DNA from: Streptomyces sp. 2114.4
GTDB taxonomy: Bacteria; Actinomycetota; Actinomycetes; Streptomycetales; Streptomycetaceae
DNA: 64,000 nt
Assembly: GCF_900187385.1 (NCBI RefSeq)
Contig: NZ_FYEY01000001.1
Span: 372,001-436,000, forward strand
Reading direction: 5' to 3'
Under the pieces are notes generated by a model, which saw only the letters and a program-made list of their open reading frames with translations, ran no database searches and had not been told where the DNA came from. Both the position numbers and the translations under genes were made by a program. Below are positions 26,055 through 33,984 of this stretch, one piece after another; the first letter of the stretch is position 1; each line of letters begins with the position of its first letter.

Positions 26055-26905
26055 GGCCTTTCAAGCGCCGAATCATTTACGTTTCTGTTGTGAACTTTTT
26101 CAGACGACGGTGCTCCTGCGCATCGCTACGAGGGGGGAATTCGGAGCCCCCGTAGGGGGAGCCGGTACTGGCTATTTCGGGGGAGGCGTGCCGAGGGGCC
26201 CGAAGGTACGGTGCAGCCCGTGATGCTGTCGCTCACCGGCCCACGCGGCCCGGTATGCCTGGTGGTGGATGTGGTTGCCCGGGTTCTGGGTGCCGGCGGC
26301 GAACCGGCGAACCCATCCTCGATGTCGGTGGCATGGACGAAGCGGATAGCGCTGCGGTCCGGGATGCGGGACATCGCATGAACTTCGCCACTGTTGAGCC
26401 CGTGGAACGGGTCGTCGACCTGCTTGTCCACACCGCTCGGCGGACCGGCATATCCCCGCAGGTAGACGATGGGCGATCGCTCCGCCATGTTGCGACGCCC
26501 TCCCGAGGCACGTGCGGCTGCTGAGGCCGGTGCGCGGTCTGTCGGTGACGAGGCCAGGTTGCGGCAGGAGCGTGCGGAGCACCAACCCGTCCGAGCCAGA
26601 CGGGGCGCCCGAGCCAGGTGTCGGCCCCCGATCGCAGATGCAGACGAACGCGCCGTCGCCATCACCGGTCAGTGAAGGGCGGGCGCTCTCCTGCCATGGG
26701 TGGTGGCGCTGTGTTGCGGGCCGTCGCGCCCGGTGAGACGGTCTTACGGGGGGAGCATGCCGACGGCCTGGCATGGGACAGCCTTGCAGGCGACGGCGTT
26801 ACGCGTCGATACGCGACTGATCCGCGCCCACCATCCCTGGCGCCTGATACTCCGTGAATCGACGCGCGTCCACGAACCGGAAGCGCACAGAGAGCGGGAA
26901 AATCA
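26055..26905. other. Degraded intergenic region
   Basis: About 850 bases with no intact gene. It contains an alpha/beta-hydrolase-like start (26240-26488, minus) and another protein-like minus-strand tail ending near 26172 (NPGNHIHHQAYRAAWAGE). Both are probably decayed. The protease promoter presumably lies in the last 150 bases. Confidence 0.5.
26240..26488 (-). pseudogene. N-terminal fragment of an alpha/beta hydrolase-like gene
   Basis: From ATG 26488 the minus strand reads MAERSPIVYLRGYAG and then VDKQVDDPFHGLN. This is the opening of a family of putative lipases/esterases that begin with an I-V-x-I-R-G-x-A-G strand and a DDPFYGFN loop. After about 60 residues the frame loses resemblance and runs into low-complexity sequence, and the rest of the enzyme is missing. 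Confidence 0.45.
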
Positions 26906-28243
26906 ATGGCGAACGGACCCATGGGGAGGCGCGCCTTCGGCGAGCGTCCCGGTCACCCCAATGGCCCCGTCACGGGGCAGGGCACGGAGTACACAGGTCG
27001 ATACGTGGTCCTGCTCGACCCGAGCGACCAGGAGAGCGGGCTCAACGCACTGCGTTCCTCCGCCGACATCGCGTCCGTCGAACGTGTCCGGGGAACCGAT
27101 GCCGCGCACGTCGCCGAACTCCTTGAGCGCCCCGACGTCTCGGTGCTCTTCGAGGAACTCGGCGCCGCCGTCGTCGAGGTACGGCCCGAACAGCGCCACG
27201 CGCTGGTGACCACGGCCGAGGCGGAATCCTCGATCATCGCGGCAGAGCCGGAGCGCATGGTCTACGCCTCGCCGATCACCGCTCCGCAGCAGGCGCCGAC
27301 CGAGTTCTTCCCGGCCTACCGCAGCGACGAGGAAGTGGTCGCCCATCACACCAGGGCCGAAATCGCCGCCGCCCAGGGCCCGGCCGTGGACGAGCAGAAA
27401 TGGACCTGGGGCCTGCAGGCGATCCGGGCCAATCTGTCCAGCCTGACCGGACGCGATGTGAAGATCGCCGTCCTCGACAGCGGCGTGGACACCCACCACC
27501 CGGACCTGGCCGGGCGCATCGAGGCAACGGTCTCCTTCGTACCGGGCGAGACCGTCGAGGACGGCCACGGCCACGGCACGCACTGCATCGGCACCGCTGC
27601 CGGTGCGGCCAACCCCCGGCAGGGGCCCCGCTACGGTGTGGCCTGTGACGCCAAGATCCTCGCGGCGAAGGTCCTCAGCAACTCGACGGGCAGCGGCACC
27701 GACGGCCAGATCCTGGCGGGCATGGCCTGGGCCGTCGCCCACGGTGCGCGGGTGATCTCCATGTCGCTCGGCGCTCAGGTCCGGCCCGGCGAGCTCTTCC
27801 CGCAGACATACGAGAAGCTGGCCCAGCGCGCGCTCGAACGCGGGACGGTGATCGTCGCTGCCGCGGGCAACGACAGCCATCGGCCCCCGGAGATCCGGCC
27901 CGTCAGCCGGCCCGCCAACTGCCCCTCCATCCTCGCGGTGAGCGCGCTCGACAAGGCACTCACGCCATCGTTCTTCTCCAACGGCGGCATCAACGGGCAG
28001 GGTGGCGAGGTCAACATCGCCGCGCCGGGCAGGGACGTGCACTCGGCTGCCCCTGGCGGCGGGTACCAGGTCATGAGCGGCACCAGCATGGCCACACCGC
28101 ACGTCGCGGGCGTCCTGGCATTGCTCGCCCAGGCAAGCCCCAACGCTTCTGCGGCCGAACTCAAAGTCAGTCTGATGTCCGGTGCCTTCCCGCTGACGCA
28201 ACCCGTCAGGGACGTCGGCTCGGGTCTGCTGCAGGCGCCGTGA
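26906..28243 (+). CDS. S8 family serine peptidase (subtilase)
   Basis: 445 aa. The catalytic triad is intact: Asp191 (AVLDSGVD), His226 (GHGTH) and Ser394 (GTSMATPH), with oxyanion Asn322 (AAGND). No signal peptide is visible, so it is cytoplasmic or exported by another route. Residues about 28-125 resemble a linker or propeptide-like region. Its stop overlaps the start of the next small gene as GTGA (28240-28243). That product looks like a stand-alone I9-type inhibitor/propeptide, so the pair may be a protease with its own trans-acting chaperone or inhibitor. The substrate is unknown. Confidence 0.93.
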   Translation: MANGPMGRRAFGERPGHPNGPVTGQGTEYTGRYVVLLDPSDQESGLNALRSSADIASVERVRGTDAAHVAELLERPDVSVLFEELGAAVVEVRPEQRHALVTTAEAESSIIAAEPERMVYASPITAPQQAPTEFFPAYRSDEEVVAHHTRAEIAAAQGPAVDEQKWTWGLQAIRANLSSLTGRDVKIAVLDSGVDTHHPDLAGRIEATVSFVPGETVEDGHGHGTHCIGTAAGAANPRQGPRYGVACDAKILAAKVLSNSTGSGTDGQILAGMAWAVAHGARVISMSLGAQVRPGELFPQTYEKLAQRALERGTVIVAAAGNDSHRPPEIRPVSRPANCPSILAVSALDKALTPSFFSNGGINGQGGEVNIAAPGRDVHSAAPGGGYQVMSGTSMATPHVAGVLALLAQASPNASAAELKVSLMSGAFPLTQPVRDVGSGLLQAP

Positions 28244-28488
28244 TCGAGTCCTCCCGGTCCGCGCCGGTCGGGGTCATCCTCGCGGTCGACCCCGGCCGGT
28301 TCGCGGAAGTGGTGCAGGCCTTGCGGCGGGCCGGGCTGACGGTCACGGGCAAACAGGCGGCCCTCGGCACGCTCTCCGGCACCGTCGCGGAAAACCGGAT
28401 ACCGGCCCTGGAGGCGGTCGACGGCGTCGAATCCGTCGACCGGGAGCGCACCATCCACCTTCCCCCGCCCGACTCCCCCATCCAGTAA
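28240..28488 (+). CDS. I9-like propeptide/inhibitor partner of the protease
   Basis: 82 aa from GTG 28240, overlapping the protease stop by 4 nt. The sequence VGVILAVDPGRFAEVVQALR, then GLTVTGKQAALGTLSGTV and IPALEAVDGVESVDRERTIHL, follows the beta-alpha-beta-beta-alpha-beta pattern of subtilisin propeptides (inhibitor I9). In those, the C-terminal strand E-S-V-D-R-E docks in the active site. Homologues next to S8 peptidases are often mislabelled as an aldolase. Translational coupling supports a direct partnership with the protease. The inhibitor role is inferred from fold pattern and position. Confidence 0.65.
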   Translation: MIESSRSAPVGVILAVDPGRFAEVVQALRRAGLTVTGKQAALGTLSGTVAENRIPALEAVDGVESVDRERTIHLPPPDSPIQ

Positions 28489-28494
28489 GCCTTG

Positions 28495-28547
28495 CCCTGT
28501 CTCTGGCCGACCCCTGTCTCTGGCCGACCCCTGTCTCTCTAGCCGAC
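28495..28547. repeat. Three tandem 17-bp repeats in a convergent spacer
   Basis: CCCTGTCTCTGGCCGAC occurs at 28495-28511 and 28512-28528 exactly, and at 28529-28547 with a 2-nt insertion. The third copy contains the stop codon of the DUF6424 gene. It lies between two convergent genes. Confidence 0.9.
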
Positions 28548-29423
28548 GGTGTCGCTGCCGCGCCGTGTCGCGTCGGACGACAGCGGACCGGAGGCGGTGT
28601 GCCGGTCCGGCGGGACCTGCTGAGCGAAGGCTTGCAGGGCCACCTCGCTGTCCGGAGGCACGACGGCCATCAACCCGCGGTCCTGCGCCTCGGCGACCGC
28701 GGGGGCGGCGGCGCTTCCTTCGGGGACGAAGGCCAGGCGGACGTGCCCGTCACCGGAGCCGCGGCGGTCCACCGGCGCGACGGCACCGTGAGTGCCGTCC
28801 GGCAGGGTCACCCACAGCTGGAAGTCCTCGTACCGGACGAAGTCCGCGCCCTTCACCGGCCAGGGGTAGTGGTGTTCTCCGGGCACGCTGGGAAGGATGC
28901 CCTGGTGGTTCCCGTGACTCAGGGGCACGCAGGCGTTGAACAGGGAGTCGGTCCACGCCTCGACGCCGTCAGCATCCCTGATCGGCGTGCGCAGCAGTTC
29001 CTCGGCGCGCTGGTAGCCCAGTTCCGCCAGGGCGGGCAGCGTGAGCGGGAAGGCATCGACCAATTCGGCGGCATCCTGCCGGAGCCGGTCCACTTTCCCG
29101 GGGTCGGCGCAGAACTGCATACTCCATTCGATGCCGACCCGGGCGCGGTACATGCGCCAGCCGCGGGAGCCCTTGACCCACAGGCTGCCGCCGTGGTGCA
29201 TCTCCCAGCGCTCGGAATTACTCGACTCCTGGTCCGGATCCACCGGCCTGGGCCCGTAGGGCAGGTCGGCGTCGTCCATGGCGTGAAGAATTTTCCGGGC
29301 TGTCGTTTTGGCGGCCCGGAAATGCGACGACTCAAAGCGTTTCGGGTGCTCGACCAGACGAATCTTCCACGGATGGTTTTCCGATTCGATGCCGCCCGGC
29401 CGGGGCTGAGGATGGCGGCCCAT
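28539..29423 (-). CDS. DUF6424 family protein
   Basis: 294 aa from ATG 29423, chosen because AGGAGA lies about 8 nt upstream. It shows blocks I associate with the actinobacterial DUF6424 family: ENHPWKIRLVEHPKR near the N-terminus, MHHGGSLWVKGSRGW (about 75-89), GIEWSMQFCADPGKVDRLR (about 97-115), DGVEAWTDSLFNACVPLSHG and EDFQLWV. The family has no known function. It has no signal peptide or membrane helix. The C-terminal 45 residues are variable. It stands alone between repeat-containing spacers. Confidence 0.7.
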   Translation of the reverse strand: MGRHPQPRPGGIESENHPWKIRLVEHPKRFESSHFRAAKTTARKILHAMDDADLPYGPRPVDPDQESSNSERWEMHHGGSLWVKGSRGWRMYRARVGIEWSMQFCADPGKVDRLRQDAAELVDAFPLTLPALAELGYQRAEELLRTPIRDADGVEAWTDSLFNACVPLSHGNHQGILPSVPGEHHYPWPVKGADFVRYEDFQLWVTLPDGTHGAVAPVDRRGSGDGHVRLAFVPEGSAAAPAVAEAQDRGLMAVVPPDSEVALQAFAQQVPPDRHTASGPLSSDATRRGSDTVG

Positions 29424-29450
29424 GGCTGACTCTCCTTGGCTCGGCCTCAC

Positions 29451-29494
29451 GGGCCGGCCACCGGCTCGCGGGCGGGCCAGCCACCGGCTCGCGG
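29451..29494. repeat. 21-bp direct repeat pair
   Basis: Two 21-nt copies (29451-29471 and 29474-29494) differ at one base; the shared core is CCACCGGCTCGCGG. Confidence 0.85.
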
Positions 29495-29534
29495 GGCGAA
29501 ACTCCCCCTGTTTCCATCGTGCTCCGCCATCCGG

Positions 29535-29584
29535 ACGGACGCGACCGGAGAACGATGACTACGGACGCGACCGGAGATCGATGA
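29535..29584. repeat. 24-bp direct repeat pair
   Basis: Two 24-nt copies (29535-29558 and 29561-29584) differ at one base; the shared core is ACGGACGCGACCGGAGA. A third partial copy of CCGGAGAT follows. Confidence 0.85.
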
Positions 29585-29711
29585 CCGGAGATGTCTTCAA
29601 CAAGCCTCGTCAGCGGTCTGGGTCTCGTCACCGGTCCGGAAAGGTGCTGGAGGTCTCCGAAAGGGGGCTGGATATGGGCTGGTTGGCGTCCGGCAGCGCG
29701 GTTGCGGGGCA

Positions 29712-29770
29712 TTCGGGGGAGAGTAGCCTGGAGTTGATGTTTCGGGCGGAGAGTAGCCTGGAGTTGATGT
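29712..29770. repeat. 29/30-bp tandem duplication before the lasso precursor
   Basis: 29712-29740 and 29741-29770 are adjacent copies differing only by one inserted base; the shared core is GAGAGTAGCCTGGAGTTGAT. The second copy ends 23 nt before the precursor ATG, so the element lies in the promoter or 5' leader. Confidence 0.9.
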
Positions 29771-29793
29771 GCTGACGGTTTTGGAGGTAGGCG

Positions 29794-29910
29794 ATGTTCT
29801 CCCGATTGCTGCGGCGTCGCAAGCCGCATCGGCTCGTCCTTCTCGGTAACGGAAGTCTGATCCACGGCTTCAGCGGTGGATTCTACGACGGTCACGGATA
29901 CCAGCACTGA
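29794..29910 (+). CDS. Putative lasso peptide precursor (A)
   Basis: A 38-aa peptide with an ideal GGAGG (29783-29787) 6 nt before the ATG. The basic N-terminal part begins MFSRLLRRRKPHRL. The C-terminal part GFSGGFYDGHGYQH has Gly25 followed by Asp32, the only acidic residue in the peptide. That gives an 8-residue Gly1-Asp8 macrolactam ring and a 6-residue tail, exactly the lasso plan, though at 14 residues it is among the shorter cores. The two genes behind it encode a lasso B protease and a C cyclase. Atypical points: the leader has Ile, not the usual Thr, at position -2 and no YxxP motif. The alternative is a different ring start, but no other Gly-to-acid spacing fits. Confidence 0.75.
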   Translation: MFSRLLRRRKPHRLVLLGNGSLIHGFSGGFYDGHGYQH

Positions 29911-29961
29911 CACCGTGCATGGTGCACGCACGCACGCACGGTGGACCCTGGAGGATATGCG

Positions 29962-30585
29962 GTGGCAGAAGAAACCGATGCCCTGGCAGCCATGGCGAGG
30001 ATCCTGTCACCGCATTGCCGTGTCACCCGGCTTTCCGACGGAGCGCTGATCGCGGACTGGAAACGGACGCGCTTTCTCGGATTGGCAACGGCGGAAGTCC
30101 AGAAATTCTCCTCCGGAAGCCCTGAGGAACGCGCCGAACTCGTCACCGGTCTCCTGCGTGCCGGGTGCGCGACGCGCCGCCGGAAGAAATCCCCGGACGT
30201 CCGCGTCGGGCTCTGGCTGGGTGGAGTGCACCTGCTGATCCGGACCCTTGGATTCGGGCGCGTCCTGCGGCTGCTCTCCTTGGCCGCCCCGGGTTATGCC
30301 CGCGCGGACCTCCCCTCCACGGAGGAGGTAGGACGGCTGAAACGAGCGGTGCAGTCACACAGCAGCAGAAGCTGGCTCGTCAACGGCGACTGCAAGTCCG
30401 AGGCAGTGACGGCCTTCGTCCTGCTACGGCGGTGTGGCCTGAAAGCGGTACTCCACGTCGGCGTGCATGAACACCCCTTCGCTCTGCACGCGTGGACGGC
30501 CTCGGGCGGCCTGTGCGTCCCCGATGCCGTTCCGCGAGGGCACACCTTCACACCGGTGCTCTTGATCGACGGCGGAGGACAGTGA
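29962..30585 (+). CDS. Lasso peptide B protein: fused RRE and leader peptidase
   Basis: 207 aa from GTG 29962, chosen over GTG 29941 because GGAGG lies 7 nt upstream. Residues about 15-75 look like a PqqD-type RiPP recognition element (VTRLSDGALIADWKRTRFLG), which grips the leader. Residues about 85-207 are the transglutaminase-like protease that removes it: Cys144 (GDCKSEAVTAF), His176 (HPFALHAW) and Asp188, ending with the HTFTPVLLI strand typical of McjB. Length and RRE-protease fusion match the proteobacterial McjB form, whereas actinobacterial systems usually split B1 and B2. It is 51 nt after the precursor and 1 nt before the cyclase. Confidence 0.85.
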   Translation: MAEETDALAAMARILSPHCRVTRLSDGALIADWKRTRFLGLATAEVQKFSSGSPEERAELVTGLLRAGCATRRRKKSPDVRVGLWLGGVHLLIRTLGFGRVLRLLSLAAPGYARADLPSTEEVGRLKRAVQSHSSRSWLVNGDCKSEAVTAFVLLRRCGLKAVLHVGVHEHPFALHAWTASGGLCVPDAVPRGHTFTPVLLIDGGGQ

Positions 30586-30586
30586 C

Positions 30587-32410
30587 GTGGAAGCGCTCCG
30601 CCTCGAGTGGGCCGGGGGCGCACCGGCACCGAGGCTCCGGACGAGCGAGGCCATGACACGTCAGGGACTCGTGACGACGGTCTTCTCGCGGGCCGGCACC
30701 GCTGCCGTTGTGGGCTGGGTCGGCTCGGCCCGTGACCGGGCGGCGGGCGCGCGCGGCCTCCTCGACGACTCCGGCAGACAGGGCGCCGCCCCGCCCGTGC
30801 CGGCCGGCGACTACGCGGCTGTTCTGGTGTACCGCGACCGCATCCTTCTGATGCGCGACGAGCAGGCACGCGTCCCGCTGTTCTTCAGGGAGTGCGGTGG
30901 CCGTGTGAGCGCCGTCAGCACCTCGGTCCGCTGCCTGGGGAGCGTCACGGAGCTGGCACCCCGCTACTTCTGTCGATACCTCACCGGGAACCTGGCGCAA
31001 CCGCACTCGGACCTCACCCCTTTCGCCGGGGTGCACCGTGTCCTCGGCGGTGAGGTGGTCGAGCTCTCCCCCACCGGTCAGCTGCGCAGCCGTACGTTGC
31101 GACGCCCCCGTCGGGCCACCGACCCGCCCGAGCGGACCACAGACGGCTCCTGCCTCGATGGTGCCGCGCAGGAGTTGCGTCGCGCGCTGGAGAATGCTGT
31201 CGGACGCCGCATGGGCACGACGACGGCATGCCATGTCTCGGGCGGCACCGACTCCACCAGCGTCGCGCTGCTCGCCGCACGCCTGCTGGCCGCGGAACGG
31301 GGCGGCGCCGGGGACCTGGTCCTGCTCGCCGGGCGTTTCTCCCGAGGGGAGCTGGCCGCGGAGCAGCCGTACCTCGACGTCGCGATGGAGGAGATCCGCC
31401 GTCACACACCCGCGGTCCGCCCGATGATCATCGATGCCGACGACGTGGCCGACTTCGACGACTTCCAGCACCATGCGGGGGACTCCGACGAGCCTCATGC
31501 GCACGCCTTCCGCGCCCCGTTCTGGGCCAGGCTTCACGCCGCGGCCGCGGAACTGGGCTGTGACACGCTCCTGACCGGTTGCGGGGCCGATCCGATCGCG
31601 GACGCCAACCCGTTCCACCTGCACAGGCTGGCCCGCACGGGAGCGCTCCGGCAGATGACCGAGCAGGCACGTGCCTGGGCCGCGGAGAGCGAGCAGGGCT
31701 TGCGGGACATCGTCCGCGCCTACGTGGTGCAGCCGGCCTTCCCGCTGGCAGCCGAACGGCTCACCGCGCTCCGCGGCGGCGGAACGGTGCTCGGCGGCCT
31801 CGGCACCTTCAACCGCCCCCGATGGCTGCGATCCGGATTCGCGCGCGCTCACGGCTACCGGGATGCGGGCATCGCGGAGAGCCGGTTCATGTTCGGGCGC
31901 AAGCCGGAACGGTCGCTCTACGACGCAGCCAACTACGTCGCCGCTCCCGACCTGCTGTCCTGGCAGCGCGCACGACGGGACGGGTTCTTCCTCTCGCACC
32001 CGTTCCTCGACGCGGAGGTCGTCGCCACGATGAGCCGCCTGCCCGCCGCAGCCACGTTCCGGCCGGGCCGTCCGAAGGCCGTTCTCCGTGCGGCCATGGC
32101 GGATCTCCTGCCCGCCCCGATCCACGGCAGGGTGGTCAAGGTGCCCTTCAACGACCTCTATGCCCGGGGCCTGCGGAGACACGGCGATGAACTCATCGCC
32201 CTGTGCCGCTCAGCCCGGCATCCGCTGATCGCGGAGATGTTCGACGTCGAGACGCTGTGCCGGGCCGTACGGGAGGCCCAGCTGGGCCTGGGGGACTCAT
32301 ACTCCTGGGACCGTGTGAACAGCTCGCTCGCCCTGGTGGCCTGGCTGGAGCGACTGGACCGGCGTTCCGGCGCGCTCGGCGCGGCGGTGCCCGTCAGCGC
32401 TGGCTCTTGA
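30587..32410 (+). CDS. Lasso peptide C protein: asparagine-synthetase-like cyclase
   Basis: 607 aa from GTG 30587, with GGAGG (30574-30578) upstream. The N-terminal half keeps an AsnB glutaminase-like fold (AGDYAAVLVYRDRILLMRDE) but lacks the N-terminal catalytic Cys, so it cannot hydrolyse glutamine. The C-terminal half is the ATP-pyrophosphatase domain with SGGTDS (218-223) and later FLSHPFLDAEVVATMSRLP. Lasso cyclases of this type adenylate the Asp/Glu side chain of the core and form the isopeptide bond with its N-terminal amine. Here that would be Asp8 and Gly1 of the upstream peptide. Its last 17 nt overlap the convergent membrane-protein gene. No lasso ABC exporter follows. Confidence 0.88.
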   Translation: MEALRLEWAGGAPAPRLRTSEAMTRQGLVTTVFSRAGTAAVVGWVGSARDRAAGARGLLDDSGRQGAAPPVPAGDYAAVLVYRDRILLMRDEQARVPLFFRECGGRVSAVSTSVRCLGSVTELAPRYFCRYLTGNLAQPHSDLTPFAGVHRVLGGEVVELSPTGQLRSRTLRRPRRATDPPERTTDGSCLDGAAQELRRALENAVGRRMGTTTACHVSGGTDSTSVALLAARLLAAERGGAGDLVLLAGRFSRGELAAEQPYLDVAMEEIRRHTPAVRPMIIDADDVADFDDFQHHAGDSDEPHAHAFRAPFWARLHAAAAELGCDTLLTGCGADPIADANPFHLHRLARTGALRQMTEQARAWAAESEQGLRDIVRAYVVQPAFPLAAERLTALRGGGTVLGGLGTFNRPRWLRSGFARAHGYRDAGIAESRFMFGRKPERSLYDAANYVAAPDLLSWQRARRDGFFLSHPFLDAEVVATMSRLPAAATFRPGRPKAVLRAAMADLLPAPIHGRVVKVPFNDLYARGLRRHGDELIALCRSARHPLIAEMFDVETLCRAVREAQLGLGDSYSWDRVNSSLALVAWLERLDRRSGALGAAVPVSAGS

Positions 32411-33674
32411 TGTCCCAGAGGGTTCGCTCCACCGGCCCGGTGACCAGGGAGGTGAGGCCGTACCGGCTCGACACCTCGCCCTGTTCCGCCGGGGTGAGGG
32501 TGCGGTTTTCCTCGCCTCTTCGCGTAATGGATGAGTACACGTTCGCGCCGTGCGTACCGAACTGCCAGTAGACGGTGATGAAACGTGGATCCCTTGTGTG
32601 TTCGTCGAGCGCATTGTTCTCGTGCACCCTGGCACGGTAGATGAGAGAGTCAAGGCCACTACTCTGTTGCTTCTCCAGTTGCTCCTTCACCCATCCGGGG
32701 ACATTTGCCTTGCGCCAGGAGTACGCCACGAAGTTGAGCGGCGGCTCCAGCACGAGTCGGTCCTTGCGCGCGAGGCTCGCGGTGGCATAGAAAGCCACCT
32801 GGTCGTACGGCGTGTTGATGGGAAGTTGCACCACCATTCGCGTGGAGTAGGTGTCGTTCGACTCCACCCAACTTCCCTGCTGCATCCACGGTTTTGCCTC
32901 GATCAACTCGCCGGGCTGGTGAATCTCCCGACGGGAGAGCGGGCTCACATCCGGGGAGTTGGGCCACTGCTCGGCATCGCTTCGCCACTGTCGGCGGAGC
33001 CGGTCCTTCGGGCTCAGCGGCACCTGTTTTCCCATGGCGTGGAACTCGGCGCCGAGCACGTAGAAACCCACGTCACTGTGGTTCCGGATAGTGATGTCGA
33101 CCGGTACGGCGAATGCCGTGCGGTCTTTGCTCAGTACCGGCTTTCCCATGGAGACCGTGATGAGAGGCGTGGTTTGTCGCTGGTACGGCTCAAAGAGGTT
33201 CTGGTAGCCGAAATTGGCGATCGCGATGACAGAGGAGACGATCACCGCGGCGGCCACCCGTTTCGGAGCAGGGATCATGACCGATGTCCGCCACACCGCG
33301 AAGACGGCGTATGCCGCACCCGCCGTGAGCAGGGCGAACAGCACCGGGTAGGCCACGGAGTCGCCGTCTTTGAGCGTCTGCGCCAGGAGCATGGCGTTGG
33401 TCAGAAAGGCCGCGAACGTGGCGATCAGCGCGACCAGGCCGGAATAGGTGAAGCTCCGCCGCATCCAGTGGTCCAGGACCGCGGCGATGCCCACGAGCGT
33501 GGTGAAGGAAACCGCGAGAAGGACGGCACCGGTGAGGCGACCGACGAAGGTCAGATCATGTACGAAGTCCTGAAGGCCGATCTGGGCCAGCAGCAGCGTG
33601 GTCATGAGGAGGACCAGCAGGATCACTGCCACGGTCACCCGCGACTGCCAGGTTCTCAACGAGGGCTGTCTCAT
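32394..33674 (-). CDS. Five-helix membrane protein of unknown function
   Basis: 426 aa. The first 160 residues hold about five hydrophobic helices: about 14-34, 44-66, 78-98, 106-127 and 139-158. The C-terminal 260 residues are soluble, with beta-rich sequence (PLITVSMGKPVLSKDRTAFA, VPVDITIRNHSDVGFYVLGA). Positive residues flanking the helices suggest the large domain is outside. I do not recognise the family. It is convergent with the lasso cyclase and overlaps its 3' end by 17 nt. It could belong to the AsnB-MFS group upstream on the same strand, but a 310-bp gap separates them. A role in lasso immunity or export is only a possibility. Confidence 0.7.
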   Translation of the reverse strand: MRQPSLRTWQSRVTVAVILLVLLMTTLLLAQIGLQDFVHDLTFVGRLTGAVLLAVSFTTLVGIAAVLDHWMRRSFTYSGLVALIATFAAFLTNAMLLAQTLKDGDSVAYPVLFALLTAGAAYAVFAVWRTSVMIPAPKRVAAAVIVSSVIAIANFGYQNLFEPYQRQTTPLITVSMGKPVLSKDRTAFAVPVDITIRNHSDVGFYVLGAEFHAMGKQVPLSPKDRLRRQWRSDAEQWPNSPDVSPLSRREIHQPGELIEAKPWMQQGSWVESNDTYSTRMVVQLPINTPYDQVAFYATASLARKDRLVLEPPLNFVAYSWRKANVPGWVKEQLEKQQSSGLDSLIYRARVHENNALDEHTRDPRFITVYWQFGTHGANVYSSITRRGEENRTLTPAEQGEVSSRYGLTSLVTGPVERTLWDIKSQR

Positions 33675-33984
33675 TTTCGGGTGCGCACGGGAGTGAGCCC
33701 TGGGGAAGTCCGCACGCGATCACCTCCTGAGGCCGCCGGTCGTGCGCTGCACGTGCACAGCGCGGACTCAGGCAGATCTGCCGCCGCGCCGAAGGTTCGA
33801 CCACCATCCTCCGTGGCGAGCCATCAGGCCGCCATCCGGATACCCCCGGACGTGCGAGCCGGAGCAGCCTTCCCGCGAGGGAGGGAAGGTGTGGTTCTCC
33901 GCGTTGGTGCAGGTGCAGGTGTTCCACGTTCTGCTGTCTGGCCTGCGCCATGACAGCAGGGCCGTGGACGCCGGCCCAGGCTCC

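Larger units (their letters stand above)
29424..29793. other. Repeat-rich leader region of the lasso locus
   Basis: 370 bases without a supported gene, holding three separate pairs of imperfect direct repeats (29451-29494, 29535-29584, 29712-29770). The lasso promoter must be here, but no convincing -35/-10 pair could be fixed. Confidence 0.6.

Noticed and set aside
29422..29775. 117-codon plus-strand ORF before the lasso precursor
   Set aside because: Its apparent repeat SSLELM comes only from the DNA duplications at 29712-29770; composition is not coding-like and there is no ribosome site.
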